In this document: positions 17,608-26,799 of the stretch, piece after piece
Position numbering within the stretch: position 1 is the stretch's first letter
Layout: each line of letters begins with the position of its first letter
Assembly (NCBI GenBank): GCA_963931085.1
Contig: OZ006973.1
Coordinates: forward strand, 1,240,001-1,304,000
Direction: 5' to 3'
DNA: 64,000 bases
DNA from: UMGS1994 sp944386155
Lineage (GTDB): Bacteria > Bacillota > Clostridia > TANB77 > CAG-508
Notes under the pieces: generated by a model
The model's input: the letters and a program-made list of their open reading frames with translations, nothing else
What the model was told of the DNA's origin: nothing
Database searches by the model: none
Program-made: the position numbers and the translations under genes

Positions 17608-19684
17608 CTACATCATTCCACTCATACTATCGAAAGCTTCTGTCATACTTAACATACCAATTACGCATAGAGGAATGATTAAGTATCCAACAAATAAGCA
17701 AACCATTGGTGCAAATCCAATTACTTTACCAATTAAAGATTTTCTAGAAATAAGTCTTTCATTAGATTCTTTTCTTTTCTCTTGATAATATGCTCTTTCT
17801 GTATCTAGCTCATCAAAAGCTTGTCTAATTGGAATTTTTTCAACTGCAGATTGTAAACTTTCAACAATACGAATTAATTGTGGAAATGTTACATCATTTT
17901 TTAATTCTTCTAAAGCTTCCCATCCACCAGCTTCAAAGTTATTAACACACTTTGAAATTGGCTCTCTAAATATATTTGAATATCTTTCTAGCCATTCAAG
18001 AATCATTTCAACATTAACTCTTTCGATTTTCATTAGCATAAGTATAATTGTTTGGAACTGCATTACTTCATTTTCCATTTCCATTTGTCTCATTATTTTT
18101 TGGAACATTAAAAGCCAAATTGGAACAAAGTATGCTGCTCCAGCAATACCAAATGCTACTAATACTTCAAAAGCTTTTAAATATTGATTTTGAACTACTA
18201 ATAAGTTATCATATATTGCCTGTGCTTCTTCATCATATTCTTCTTCTTCATATCCTGCATAAAATTCATCTTCCATTATCTCTGTAAGTAATGCTTCTTT
18301 CGTAATTCCTAGTTGATTTTTATACTTATTCATATAAATGTTACGATGTTGCGTTTTTTGTACAGCTTTTACTTCATCTCTTTCTGACATTGAACCTAAT
18401 AAGTTATAGTCAGCTGCTGGTTGTTCATAAATATACATGACTTGTAAGTTATGAACTTGCCAGAATATAAATAAAGATATTAAAAATGCTACAATAGCAT
18501 ACATACATCTATCAACATAAAGCCATTCCATTTTTAATTTTGATGCAGCATCTTTTAAAAGCTTTATTTTTAATCTATAATCTTTAGTTCCTGGCTTTGG
18601 AAGAATCATATTTATAAATTTATGTATTGGTTTTTTCTTATATAATTTTTGTTCCCATGGATTTTGCATATCTCTTTCAGTGTTAACACTACCATTATCT
18701 TTAAGCTTTCTTGTAAGCATATAACATGCATATGTAATTATAATAAGAGCAATCTGCATAACAAATCCACCAACACCTTCATAAAAAGATGTTGTAAAAC
18801 TAAATTGACTTATTGCCCATGATTTTATAGGTTCAATAAATAATATTGGAAGTGCTGCAATAAGTGATAAACTCTGGAACACATAGTCTAGTTTATCTCT
18901 TTTCAATATTTCTATTTGCATTTCCTGAGTTATATTATTTAAATTCTTTAAATATAAAGATGCACCATCCTTATCTTTTCTATCACCAAATTCTTTTGTT
19001 AAATAAGATACTCCTGCGAACTCCTTTAAAAAACTATTTGGTGCTATATCATAATATTTCTCAAGTTCCATTTCTGGATCATCAGAAATTAATATTTCAT
19101 ATATTTTTTCAGCTTGTCTTGAAACCTCAAGTTCATCATTTTGAGCAACTTCATAAACAGCTTCTTCAACTAAGTTAAACTCATGATAAGCATGTCTCAT
19201 TTCTGAAAACATTTCTACTTGTTCTCTTAATAATTGATTATCTTTTTTATCAACCATACCTGAAAGCAAAGTCTCTATAAAGAATATTTCAAAAATTAAA
19301 AGTGTTGCCATAAGTAACATATTAGATTTAGTAATAGCAATTATTGCAATAGTTATAGGAACAACATACATAATTGCTTTAGTTATCATTTGTGCTGCTT
19401 GTTTTCTTGTTAAATATTCGTCTTCCAAGTTTATAATCTCAAGACGTCTTCTTAATTTCAATGTATATCTTCTAAGTACAGGAATTTGTACTAAATAAAT
19501 ATATGCCTTCTGATAGAAAATCTCCATTGAGAATTTAGAATTTTTAGTTCCTTCAACAAGTGATGCAACAAACTTTGTATTCTTCTTATTTACAAACTTG
19601 CTTAGAATCAAATATCCGAACTACTACTACGCCAAATAATCCTAAAACAACTTTGATAAATAGTCCTAACATCTCATTAGACAT
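17608..19684 (-). CDS. Fused TadB/TadC-like inner-membrane platform protein, apparent frameshift near the start
   Basis: The 667-residue frame from a TTG at 19611 has two type II secretion F-like halves: helices at about residues 80-120 and 240-300, then 375-395, 485-505 and 635-660. Cytosolic helical parts of the T2SSF type lie between them (M-R-H-A-Y-H-E-F-N-L-V-E-E-A and the second copy from about residue 520). An ATG at 19684 with a GGAG site opens a 32-codon frame (MSNEMLGLFIKVVLG) that overlaps it. Dropping one T of GTTCGG (plus strand 19619-19620) fuses the two into one normal N-terminal membrane helix. Either a separate small protein plus a TTG start, or an indel. Confidence 0.75.
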
Positions 19685-19721
19685 TTATGGATTTCTCCTT
19701 TCTTAGTTTTATGTCTATTTT

Positions 19722-21728
19722 TTATTCTGTCTTTTGTGTACTATCGTTTGATGAATTATTACCTTTTGTTATATCATCAATATCTTCTGCTCCAACTGGT
19801 ACTTGATCTAAATCTTCAATTACTTCAGCAGAACTTAATTTTTGTGGTTTTATGCCCCAGTTTCTTTGTAAAAAAGCATCAAATGCACCGATATCACTAT
19901 CATCCATATTCTCTCTCATACCTTTAATATTTTCTTCAGAAATAGGATTTACTAATACATATGCATCATCATGGAATTCCATTATGTTACGATATTTATA
20001 TAGCTCTCTATTTGTAGTTTTTGCAAAATAAACTGTTGCGTTATCCATAAATTTTTCTATTTTGCCTTCTAATGTTTTTTCTTTTCTATAATCAAATGTA
20101 TATTCATTTTTTTCTTCAACTGGTATACATTCTGTAATTCTTTCGATATATCTTCTACCTCTAAAGTCTTTAACTAAGTGAATATCAAAGTTTAAAACTT
20201 GAACAACCTGCTCTTCAGCAGTTTTCTCATCAGAGAATACACCAGCTCTTAACATTGAGTTTCTAAGTGCAGTTACTAAGTTAGGAAATGTTTTAGCGTG
20301 GTGAGTAAATAATGTAAATTTAGAAGCAACCTGTGCAGATTGAATCATCCAAGATGCTACGGGGTCAGTTGCAACCTCACCGATGATATTAACAGAACCA
20401 TCAGTCTTTTTCTGAACGTCCAAACATTCCTGACCTGCGATTGTTTCTGTCTCACGCATTGATAAGATATTTCTTGTTGGATAAATTTTTCTTAAGTGAA
20501 GCTCGAATGCAGTTTCAGTAATACGAAGGTTCATTGTTTCGTATATATTTTCAATCATTGCCATAAGCATTGTAGTTTTACCACAACCCTGCTCACCAGT
20601 AAGTGCTATAATTCTTGCACCTTTTACTAAGAATTTTAATAATTCTATTGCTTCTTCCTTTCCTTCAAATCTAACAATTTGTTCTAGTGTTGCTCTCTTT
20701 GTATCGAATTTTCTTACGAAGAAAGCCCAAGTTTCAGACATACTAGGTCTAACAACAACGACACGAGAACCATCTTTCATTTCATTGATTTTATAACCAT
20801 TTGTATCAGATAACTGACCAGGGTTATTATATTTATATATATTTTGACATACTCTCTTTAATTCGCTTTCTGTTCCGAATGAAAGAAATGCTAAACGAAT
20901 AGATTTACCTTGGAAGAATATCCAAATACTATCACAAGCACGTGGAACTTTAGCTTCTGTAATTTGACTTAAGTAATCGCCATCTGTTTGTGCAACTTGG
21001 CTTAAGAATGATTCTGGAAGACCAGATACACCTCCAGATACACCATCTATATTCATATCTCTTATTTCATCAATACTGCTATATCCTTTATATCTTTGAT
21101 ATATTCTTTGTACAACGATTTCAAGTTTATCTGCAAATGATAAATTGAAGTTTTCTTGGTCGTAAATATCACTAATTTCCTGTTCAGTTATAACATAACA
21201 AGGTTTAGATTCTCCGGCTACATATTTAAGTACTGCTAAATTATACTTTTTAATTATCTGTGTTAAAGCTTCATAACCAAATTCTTTTTTATATTCATGT
21301 ATTATAACATCAAATTTATCTTGTGCAGTTAGTAATGATGGAATATCAAAAGGAATTGATTTTGAAATATTAGTTTCGTTAACTCCATATTCTTTTGCAA
21401 GTAAATCATATATAAGTTCTTTTATGTATTTCTTATCGTTAACATCACCATATGTACAACCTTTTAAAGCCTTTTTTAATTCATATTTTTTATTTTTTCT
21501 TCTTTTTAATTCTTCTTCTGATAAACCAATATCGTATAAGTTAACTTTAGTAATCTCGTCAAGTCTTTTCTTCACGAAATTAACCATCATATCTAGTGTA
21601 TATGTTTTATCGTCAACTTCTACTTCATTTTCAGTCTCTTCTTTAGCTTTTTTCTTAATGTTATATACAATATAAGTAATTGCTAAAATAAATACTGCAA
21701 TTATTGCTATCAAATTTTTTAAATTCAT
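19722..21728 (-). CDS. TadA/CpaF-like secretion ATPase with N-terminal membrane anchor
   Basis: This 668-residue protein has a Walker A motif GEQGCGKTT at about residue 377, followed by a T2SSE-like core containing F-T-H-H-A-K-T-F-P-N in the place of the His box and T-A-L-R-N-S-M after it. It would power assembly of the pilin-like proteins. It is divergent: the usual R-G-x-E of the Walker B region reads I-G-E-V-A-T-D, and residues 4-22 form a membrane helix that cytosolic TadA proteins lack. The N-terminal 200 residues are helical, as in CpaF. It precedes the membrane platform in the operon. Confidence 0.8.
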   Translation of the reverse strand: MNLKNLIAIIAVFILAITYIVYNIKKKAKEETENEVEVDDKTYTLDMMVNFVKKRLDEITKVNLYDIGLSEEELKRRKNKKYELKKALKGCTYGDVNDKKYIKELIYDLLAKEYGVNETNISKSIPFDIPSLLTAQDKFDVIIHEYKKEFGYEALTQIIKKYNLAVLKYVAGESKPCYVITEQEISDIYDQENFNLSFADKLEIVVQRIYQRYKGYSSIDEIRDMNIDGVSGGVSGLPESFLSQVAQTDGDYLSQITEAKVPRACDSIWIFFQGKSIRLAFLSFGTESELKRVCQNIYKYNNPGQLSDTNGYKINEMKDGSRVVVVRPSMSETWAFFVRKFDTKRATLEQIVRFEGKEEAIELLKFLVKGARIIALTGEQGCGKTTMLMAMIENIYETMNLRITETAFELHLRKIYPTRNILSMRETETIAGQECLDVQKKTDGSVNIIGEVATDPVASWMIQSAQVASKFTLFTHHAKTFPNLVTALRNSMLRAGVFSDEKTAEEQVVQVLNFDIHLVKDFRGRRYIERITECIPVEEKNEYTFDYRKEKTLEGKIEKFMDNATVYFAKTTNRELYKYRNIMEFHDDAYVLVNPISEENIKGMRENMDDSDIGAFDAFLQRNWGIKPQKLSSAEVIEDLDQVPVGAEDIDDITKGNNSSNDSTQKTE

Positions 21729-21751
21729 TGCTATAAGCTCCTCTCTTCATT

Positions 21752-22600
21752 CTAGAATCCCATTTGAAGTGCCTTAACCATATCTATTATATAATTCGTA
21801 GTTGAAGTTATATCTTGAATAAATACAGCATTTCTATCTGAACTATCCATTAAAGACATTCTGAATTTTAAGAAATAATTACTTATCATACCCTCATTTG
21901 CTGATTCAAAGAATAAAGTATTATAAGGTACAGCAGATATTTCACCTTTAATTCCTAAATATCTAGCTATATTCTTCTTTGAATATTTTGAATATCTATC
22001 GTATCTTCCTACGACAGGTATAACTTTATTTGATTTAAATAAATCGTTTGTTTCTGTAAGTTCTTTGAAATCATCTAAATCTAATAATCTTTGTGTTAAG
22101 TTTACAATGATAATATCAGAAAACTCCAAGATATCTCTTACAAATTGTTTATTTAAACCTTTTTGAAGGTCAACTAAGACATAATCATAATATCTACTTG
22201 CAGTTTTAATAATATCTGGAAAACTTCCTTCTAGCCTTGCAAGTTCTGTTTCACTATTAGCTTTATTTTTAGTTAAAACTTCTAATCTATTTTTATAAAT
22301 AACCCTTGTATAATCTTTTATCATGTCAGGAGAATCTTTACCACTTGCAACTAATTGAGCAAGTCCTGATGTTCCTGTTCCTAAATCTATTTTTCCTTGG
22401 TTTAATTTTTTAATAGCAAGATTTTGTCCAACAACTTTATTATCCCAATAGCAATTTGCTATCGTTGGATTATCAAAATATGTATCTACCATTAAAATTT
22501 TAAAATTATGTTCAACAGCCATATGAGTTGCTATTGCTACCATTGATAATGTTTGCGCTGTTTCTTTATTATTTTTACTCCAAAAAGCTACAACTGGCAT
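21752..22600 (-). CDS. TadZ/CpaE-like ParA/MinD-family protein with degenerate P-loop
   Basis: The 282-residue protein has a MinD-like layout: a first strand (M-P-V-V-A-F-W-S), the mid strand with D-T-Y near residue 40, Y-D-Y-V-L-V-D-L-Q (Walker B-like, about residue 139) and D-I-I-I-V-N-L-T. The P-loop K-G-G-x-G-K-T reads W-S-K-N-N-K-E-T, so ATP binding is doubtful. TadZ proteins localise the Tad machine at the pole and often have atypical Walker A boxes. It lies between a second similar protein and the ATPase gene. Confidence 0.7.
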   Translation of the reverse strand: MPVVAFWSKNNKETAQTLSMVAIATHMAVEHNFKILMVDTYFDNPTIANCYWDNKVVGQNLAIKKLNQGKIDLGTGTSGLAQLVASGKDSPDMIKDYTRVIYKNRLEVLTKNKANSETELARLEGSFPDIIKTASRYYDYVLVDLQKGLNKQFVRDILEFSDIIIVNLTQRLLDLDDFKELTETNDLFKSNKVIPVVGRYDRYSKYSKKNIARYLGIKGEISAVPYNTLFFESANEGMISNYFLKFRMSLMDSSDRNAVFIQDITSTTNYIIDMVKALQMGF

Positions 22601-22603
22601 ATT

Positions 22604-23305
22604 TTAAACTCCTTTTTCTATTTTTCTTACTGCTTTTCTTATCTCTCCAGAAGATACACCTTCTGTCTCTAATAACCCTGATGCTAAGTATGTTAATGAA
22701 TCTTTATATTGTGAACTCAAATTCTTAAATTTTATTCTTGAAGTTCTTTGATTCTCAAAAATTATACTTTGATCTCCTCTTTCAAAAGGAAAATAAATTC
22801 TTTCTTTTTCCCATTCAATATTATAATTCATAGCTAAAAACTCTAAATATTCATCTTCTTCTTTTTTCATATCTTTAGAAAATAGTACTTTAGTTAATTT
22901 GGTAGTTGTTTCAACACCGCCAAAAACCTCTAAGCCTCTTTTTAAAGAATATACATCAAAAGAAGTAACAAAATAACTTTTATCAGCCTCAGCTAATTTA
23001 AAATTATTAAATCCCTCATAATTGTCAGTATCTATAAAAGCTACATCATACTGACTATCTAGGTTTTCAACTCCTAGATAGTCAGAAATATCTTCAAAAG
23101 ACTCAAATCCAACTGCAACATCTATATTCTCATATTCAGTTACATATGTTTTAGTTGGGTTTATAACTGGAACAATATATTTTGCTTTTTGAAGGATTGT
23201 AGAATCTACTACTAACATTCTTTTTCCTACAGTTTGAAAAATTTTAGCAATATATAATAATAAATCTGTTTTGTCATAAGCCCCTATAAAAGCAATCTTT
23301 TTCAT
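22604..23305 (-). CDS. Second TadZ-like protein with degenerate P-loop
   Basis: The start was placed at the ATG 23303-23305 because GGAGG lies six bases upstream; a frame nine codons longer overlaps the previous gene. The 233-residue product starts M-K-K-I-A-F-I-G-A-Y-D-K-T-D, a nucleotide-binding-fold strand with a broken Walker A, then M-L-V-V-D-S near residue 35 and D-V-A-F-I-D-T-D at about 103-110, as in ParA-type proteins. It is 3 bases upstream of the first TadZ-like gene. Tandem pseudo-ATPases in one Tad operon are unusual. Confidence 0.6.
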   Translation of the reverse strand: MKKIAFIGAYDKTDLLLYIAKIFQTVGKRMLVVDSTILQKAKYIVPVINPTKTYVTEYENIDVAVGFESFEDISDYLGVENLDSQYDVAFIDTDNYEGFNNFKLAEADKSYFVTSFDVYSLKRGLEVFGGVETTTKLTKVLFSKDMKKEEDEYLEFLAMNYNIEWEKERIYFPFERGDQSIIFENQRTSRIKFKNLSSQYKDSLTYLASGLLETEGVSSGEIRKAVRKIEKGV

Positions 23306-23318
23306 TAAAAACCTCCGA

Positions 23319-24272
23319 TTAATATCCTTCATTCTCTAAGAAAGTATCTCTAGCACTTTGCATTTCTGTTAATTCTTCTTCAACACCTTCTGTAACTCTT
23401 TCAGATCTTTCTTCAGCATCATACTCTCCAATATATTGATCTAATACAGTTCTATAACTATCATCTGTGTATTTTTTCCATGTGCTTTCTAATTCTGATG
23501 CAAGTGCTCCATCATCTAACATTTTCTTAATTATAACTTGTACATTTCCTCTTGGTACATATGTACATTTAGAAGCTGATTGACTTTCTGGTGATGAATA
23601 TGTTGTTGCATATAATTTTGCACCATCTATAATATAAGATTCGATTATTGCATTACTTAATGTTTCAATCTCATGTTCTGAAAGTTTTATCCAAATTGTT
23701 GTATAACTTACTTGTTCAACATATTTTTTAGAAACAACTACGAAATCTTCACCATTTGGAAGTAATAATCTAATATCTACATAAGTTCCTTCCAAAAGCT
23801 GTGATGGAAGAGCAATCATGTTATATTCCATTAATCTTTCACTATCATCTATTCCCGTGTTTTCCAACATATTTTTAGTAATTACTGTTCCTGGTGCTAT
23901 CTCAAATTTAGCTGCCATTACATTAACAGTTGTCTCTCCAGTTTGTTCATTATATGTTTCCAAATCTTCTGATGTTAGTAATTGATCTTGTGCAATATCT
24001 GTTGTAACCATTCTTTGCTCTATTTTAGCTCCTGATGATCCATCTTCATTTGATGCTCCATAAGCAATATCACCTTCGGCTATTGTCTCGCTAGCTACAT
24101 AAACTGTTTTTGTTGATTGCACTTGAGAACTTTCTAATGTTTCTTTCTCTGTATTTAATTTATTAATTCTAAATAATAAAAGTCCAACTATTATTGCTGC
24201 TATAAGTAATGTAATAAACATTCCTAGTAAAAAAGAATTTGTCATTTTTCTTTGCATTGGATTTTGAGCCAT
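23319..24272 (-). CDS. CpaB/RcpC-like SAF-domain pilus assembly protein
   Basis: The 317-residue protein has an N-terminal membrane helix (about residues 14-35), a coiled segment, then a SAF-like region with I-A-E-G-D-I (near residue 65) and F-E-I-A-P-G-T-V-I-T-K-N-M-L (about 124-137), the hallmark of CpaB proteins that stabilise the secretin or periplasmic part of Tad systems. The ATG at 24270-24272 was chosen over one two codons upstream, which would sit only two bases from AAGGAGG. It is the first gene of the operon, right after the promoter. Confidence 0.75.
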   Translation of the reverse strand: MAQNPMQRKMTNSFLLGMFITLLIAAIIVGLLLFRINKLNTEKETLESSQVQSTKTVYVASETIAEGDIAYGASNEDGSSGAKIEQRMVTTDIAQDQLLTSEDLETYNEQTGETTVNVMAAKFEIAPGTVITKNMLENTGIDDSERLMEYNMIALPSQLLEGTYVDIRLLLPNGEDFVVVSKKYVEQVSYTTIWIKLSEHEIETLSNAIIESYIIDGAKLYATTYSSPESQSASKCTYVPRGNVQVIIKKMLDDGALASELESTWKKYTDDSYRTVLDQYIGEYDAEERSERVTEGVEEELTEMQSARDTFLENEGY

Positions 24273-24342
24273 TTTCATTTCCTCCTTATAAAGTGAATAT
24301 ACACTTTTTTTCGTTTTTATTCGATAATATACTACTGGTTAT

Positions 24343-24371
24343 ATTGTACAATAGTTGTACTAGTATATCAA
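24343..24371 (-). promoter_or_regulatory. Sigma-A promoter of the Tad-like operon
   Basis: On the minus strand TTGATA (24366-24371) and TACAAT (24343-24348) are 17 bases apart, about 70 bases before the first gene of the operon. A palindrome overlaps the -10 box. Confidence 0.75.
24346..24360. promoter_or_regulatory. Palindrome overlapping the Tad operon -10 box, possible operator
   Basis: GTACAA-TAG-TTGTAC is a perfect inverted repeat with a 3-base centre that covers part of the -10 box and spacer. A second, imperfect palindrome (GTAACAC...TTGTTAC, 24389-24415) lies upstream of the -35. The position would suit a repressor. Confidence 0.4.
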
Positions 24372-24446
24372 TATATTGCTTTTTGTTGTAACACAAAAAA
24401 TATATTTTTGTTACGTATTTGTAATCTTTTTTGTTTCTTTTAAGTT

Positions 24447-24477
24447 AAAAAAAATACATTATAAAATGTATTTTTTT
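24447..24477 (-). terminator. Terminator of the HAD phosphatase gene
   Basis: A 12-bp AT-rich stem (24449-24460 with 24465-24476) overlaps the stop codon region of the HAD gene, with a long T run on the minus strand. Confidence 0.6.
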
Positions 24478-25331
24478 AAAACTTCTAAAACACCTTCTGA
24501 ATTATTATCTGAAACAACTATATCTGCCATTTCTTTTATATATGGAGCACTATTTCCCATCGCGACTCCAAGTCCAGCATTTTCAATCAATTCCTTATCA
24601 TTTATATTATCACCAATTCCTATAACTTCTTCTCTTGTTATATTTAATCTTTGCATTATCGATTCTAAGGCACACCATTTATTAACATTTTTGTTTGTTA
24701 TTTCTGTATAATAATAAAATACTGGAACTTCTTCTGTTCCTGATTTAATAATCTTTCTAGACATATGTGCTACATCTAAAACATCAACATCAGGTATTGT
24801 TCTTAATTTTCTGATTATACTATTAAATATAATCTTCATATCATCACATACTGTTACTTTTAAAAAGTTTTCGCCTTCTGATTTTTTTACATAATCATAT
24901 ATATCTGAAATAATACTTATACTTGTTCTTTTATCTTCTTGCTTATTAGCATTTTCTTTATAATAAAATAATGTATTATAATTTAATGCTTTTGTTATAA
25001 CTTCATTTTCAGTATAAATATTATAATAAATACTATTTGCTTCACAAACTTCTATTATGTTAAGTACTTGTTCTTTTGTTAGGAATTTATTATATATTAT
25101 TTCCTTATTAGATATATCATATGCAACAGCTCCATTACCAGATATTAAAAATCTATTTGCTCCAATCTCATTTGCTAAAGTTTCTACTGAACTAATCGGT
25201 CTTCCTGAAGCTAAAACAATTTCAGTTCCTTTACTTAATGCATCTTTTATTCCTTGTTTTGTCTTTTGTGGTACTTCTCCATAAGAATTTAGTAAAGTTC
25301 CATCTAAATCGACAGCCACTAACTTATACAT
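24459..25331 (-). CDS. Cof-type HAD-IIB phosphatase
   Basis: The 290-residue protein has the four HAD motifs of the Cof/YidA group: V-D-L-D-G-T-L-L (residues 7-14), V-L-A-S-G-R-P (about 38-44), a lysine in the cap-core junction, and G-I-G-D-N-I-N-D with A-x-x-G-V-A-M-G-N-S near the C-terminus. These enzymes dephosphorylate sugar phosphates or flavin precursors in the cytosol; the substrate cannot be told from sequence. It stands alone between the Tad promoter and the SASP gene. Confidence 0.92.
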   Translation of the reverse strand: MYKLVAVDLDGTLLNSYGEVPQKTKQGIKDALSKGTEIVLASGRPISSVETLANEIGANRFLISGNGAVAYDISNKEIIYNKFLTKEQVLNIIEVCEANSIYYNIYTENEVITKALNYNTLFYYKENANKQEDKRTSISIISDIYDYVKKSEGENFLKVTVCDDMKIIFNSIIRKLRTIPDVDVLDVAHMSRKIIKSGTEEVPVFYYYTEITNKNVNKWCALESIMQRLNITREEVIGIGDNINDKELIENAGLGVAMGNSAPYIKEMADIVVSDNNSEGVLEVLKKYIL

Positions 25332-25521
25332 AAAAATAACAACCCACTTTCTTTAATTTCTATAGAGTAATTTTAATTATATCATTAAGTAAAAATTTTT
25401 CAACACAAATTTATTTTATATCTGAAAAAATTACCAGTTTATTTTTTAATAAATTACACATGATAATTATTGAAAAAGCATTTGTTTGTTTTTTCAATTT
25501 AAAACCCAGGAGGTGAAACAA

Positions 25522-25728
25522 ATGTCATCAAACAACAGTAATAGAAGATTAGTACCAGAAGCTATGGATTCATTAGAAAAATTCAAATATGAAGTAGCAA
25601 GTGAAGTTGGTGTTAATTTAAAAAATGGATACAATGGTAATATATCAGCAAAAGATGCTGGTAAAATAGGTGGAAACATGGTTAAGAAAATGATTCAACA
25701 AGCTGAAAACCAAATGATTGGTAAATAG
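25522..25728 (+). CDS. Alpha/beta-type small acid-soluble spore protein
   Basis: The ATG at 25522 follows AGGAGGTG by six bases and gives 68 residues beginning MSSNNSNRRLVPEAMDSL. The segment F-K-Y-E-V-A-S-E-V-G-V is the GPR protease cleavage region, and A-G-K-I-G-G-N-M-V-K-K-M-I is the conserved DNA-binding half of this family, which coats spore DNA. It stands alone on the plus strand with its own terminator, as usual for forespore-specific ssp genes. I could not place a convincing sigma-G promoter. Confidence 0.95.
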   Translation: MSSNNSNRRLVPEAMDSLEKFKYEVASEVGVNLKNGYNGNISAKDAGKIGGNMVKKMIQQAENQMIGK

Positions 25729-25854
25729 TTTATTTTCTTAAACAATTATGCTTAAAAATTATTATTTATTAATATTTTAGTAAGTAGTAATTTTATCAAA
25801 ATATTTGTAGCAGGACTTATTTCTACTATTTATATATGCTTTTAGCATACATAA

Positions 25855-25882
25855 AAAGCAGGAGTAAATCCTGCTTTCTTTT
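25855..25882. terminator. Terminator between SASP and sortase genes
   Basis: A perfect 9-bp stem (AAAGCAGGA 25855-25863, TCCTGCTTT 25869-25877) with a 5-base loop and T-rich tail. It can serve the plus-strand SASP gene and, in the other direction, the sortase gene ending at 25902. Confidence 0.8.
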
Positions 25883-25901
25883 ATATTATAAATAGTTTAT
25901 T

Positions 25902-26726
25902 TTATTTTTCATTTTTTCTTGCTACAACCGCAAATCTTCCATCTTCAGTATGAAAAGCACATGTAGATAAAGTAATTAATTGATCTCCATATTCTGCAGT
26001 TTTACCAGTATCGTATAAAGATGCATCTAAGGCATTTTCTACATATTCATTATATTCTTTTTCATTTTTTGCATCTACAAAATAATAATATCTAAAAACA
26101 TTTTTTTCAGATTTATAGTATACTCTTGATTCAAAAACTGAAATAATTTCATATTCTGCATCTTCTTTTTCTGTAGTAAATCTAATTATAGGATGTTTTT
26201 TATAAAATTCTTCATCTTTATAATCAAGAAGATGAGCAAACATAGTATCATGTCCTCTATTATTATGACCATATATTAGCAAATTTGAACTAGGCTTTTT
26301 AAAATCATAATCTTTATCTAAAAAAAGTGAACCATCTATCGTATATTTCTTTTTATAATCATGAGTCATATAATACTCATTATCATCTCCTTGAAGTACT
26401 GGATAACTAATATTTGTATCTGGAATCTCAAGCCATCCTACTACATCTTTATTTTCCTCCTGAAGCTTTTTAACCTGAAGCATTCTTTCTGTAGTCTCAT
26501 CTGTTATTTCTTCTTCATCAACTTCTATTTTAGAAAGTATCTCTGATGTTTCTTGAGAATTTTTCGTATCAGCAAAATATTTATAAATATATATACAAGA
26601 AGCTATAATTAAAACTATAAGAATAAACATTATTATTCCTATAAATATTTTCTTCTTGTTACTTTTTTTGTTTACTTGATTCTCATTTTTATTAACTTTT
26701 TTCTTATTTTCCAAATGTTTAGCCAT
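25902..26726 (-). CDS. srtB: Class B sortase
   Basis: The 274-residue protein has a basic N-terminus, a membrane anchor (about residues 27-50) and a sortase domain with His154 in I-Y-G-H-N, catalytic Cys256 in T-L-S-T-C and Arg264 in D-G-R-F. The W-L-E-I-P-D-T-N-I-S-Y-P-V-L-Q motif and the length fit class B. Such enzymes join surface proteins to peptidoglycan. The gene just upstream encodes a protein with a matching C-terminal TPKTG signal, its likely substrate. Confidence 0.93.
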   Translation of the reverse strand: MAKHLENKKKVNKNENQVNKKSNKKKIFIGIIMFILIVLIIASCIYIYKYFADTKNSQETSEILSKIEVDEEEITDETTERMLQVKKLQEENKDVVGWLEIPDTNISYPVLQGDDNEYYMTHDYKKKYTIDGSLFLDKDYDFKKPSSNLLIYGHNNRGHDTMFAHLLDYKDEEFYKKHPIIRFTTEKEDAEYEIISVFESRVYYKSEKNVFRYYYFVDAKNEKEYNEYVENALDASLYDTGKTAEYGDQLITLSTCAFHTEDGRFAVVARKNEK

Positions 26727-26747
26727 AAACTACTCCATAATAAACTA

Positions 26748-26784
26748 AAAGGATAGACTAACATAAAGTCCATCCCCTTTTATG
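26748..26784 (-). terminator. Hairpin after the TPKTG surface-protein gene
   Basis: An imperfect stem (AAAAGG-ATAGACT with AGTCCATCCCCTTTT) lies directly after the stop at 26800, with TTTT on the minus strand. It may lower read-through into the sortase gene. Confidence 0.6.
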
Positions 26785-26799
26785 TATTAATTTTTTAAA

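Noticed and set aside
11544..21728. Long open frames on the plus strand opposite the Tad-like operon genes, rich in L, Y and H
   Set aside because: They are antisense to clearly coding genes, have no ribosome sites, and their skewed composition is what AT-rich complement frames give.
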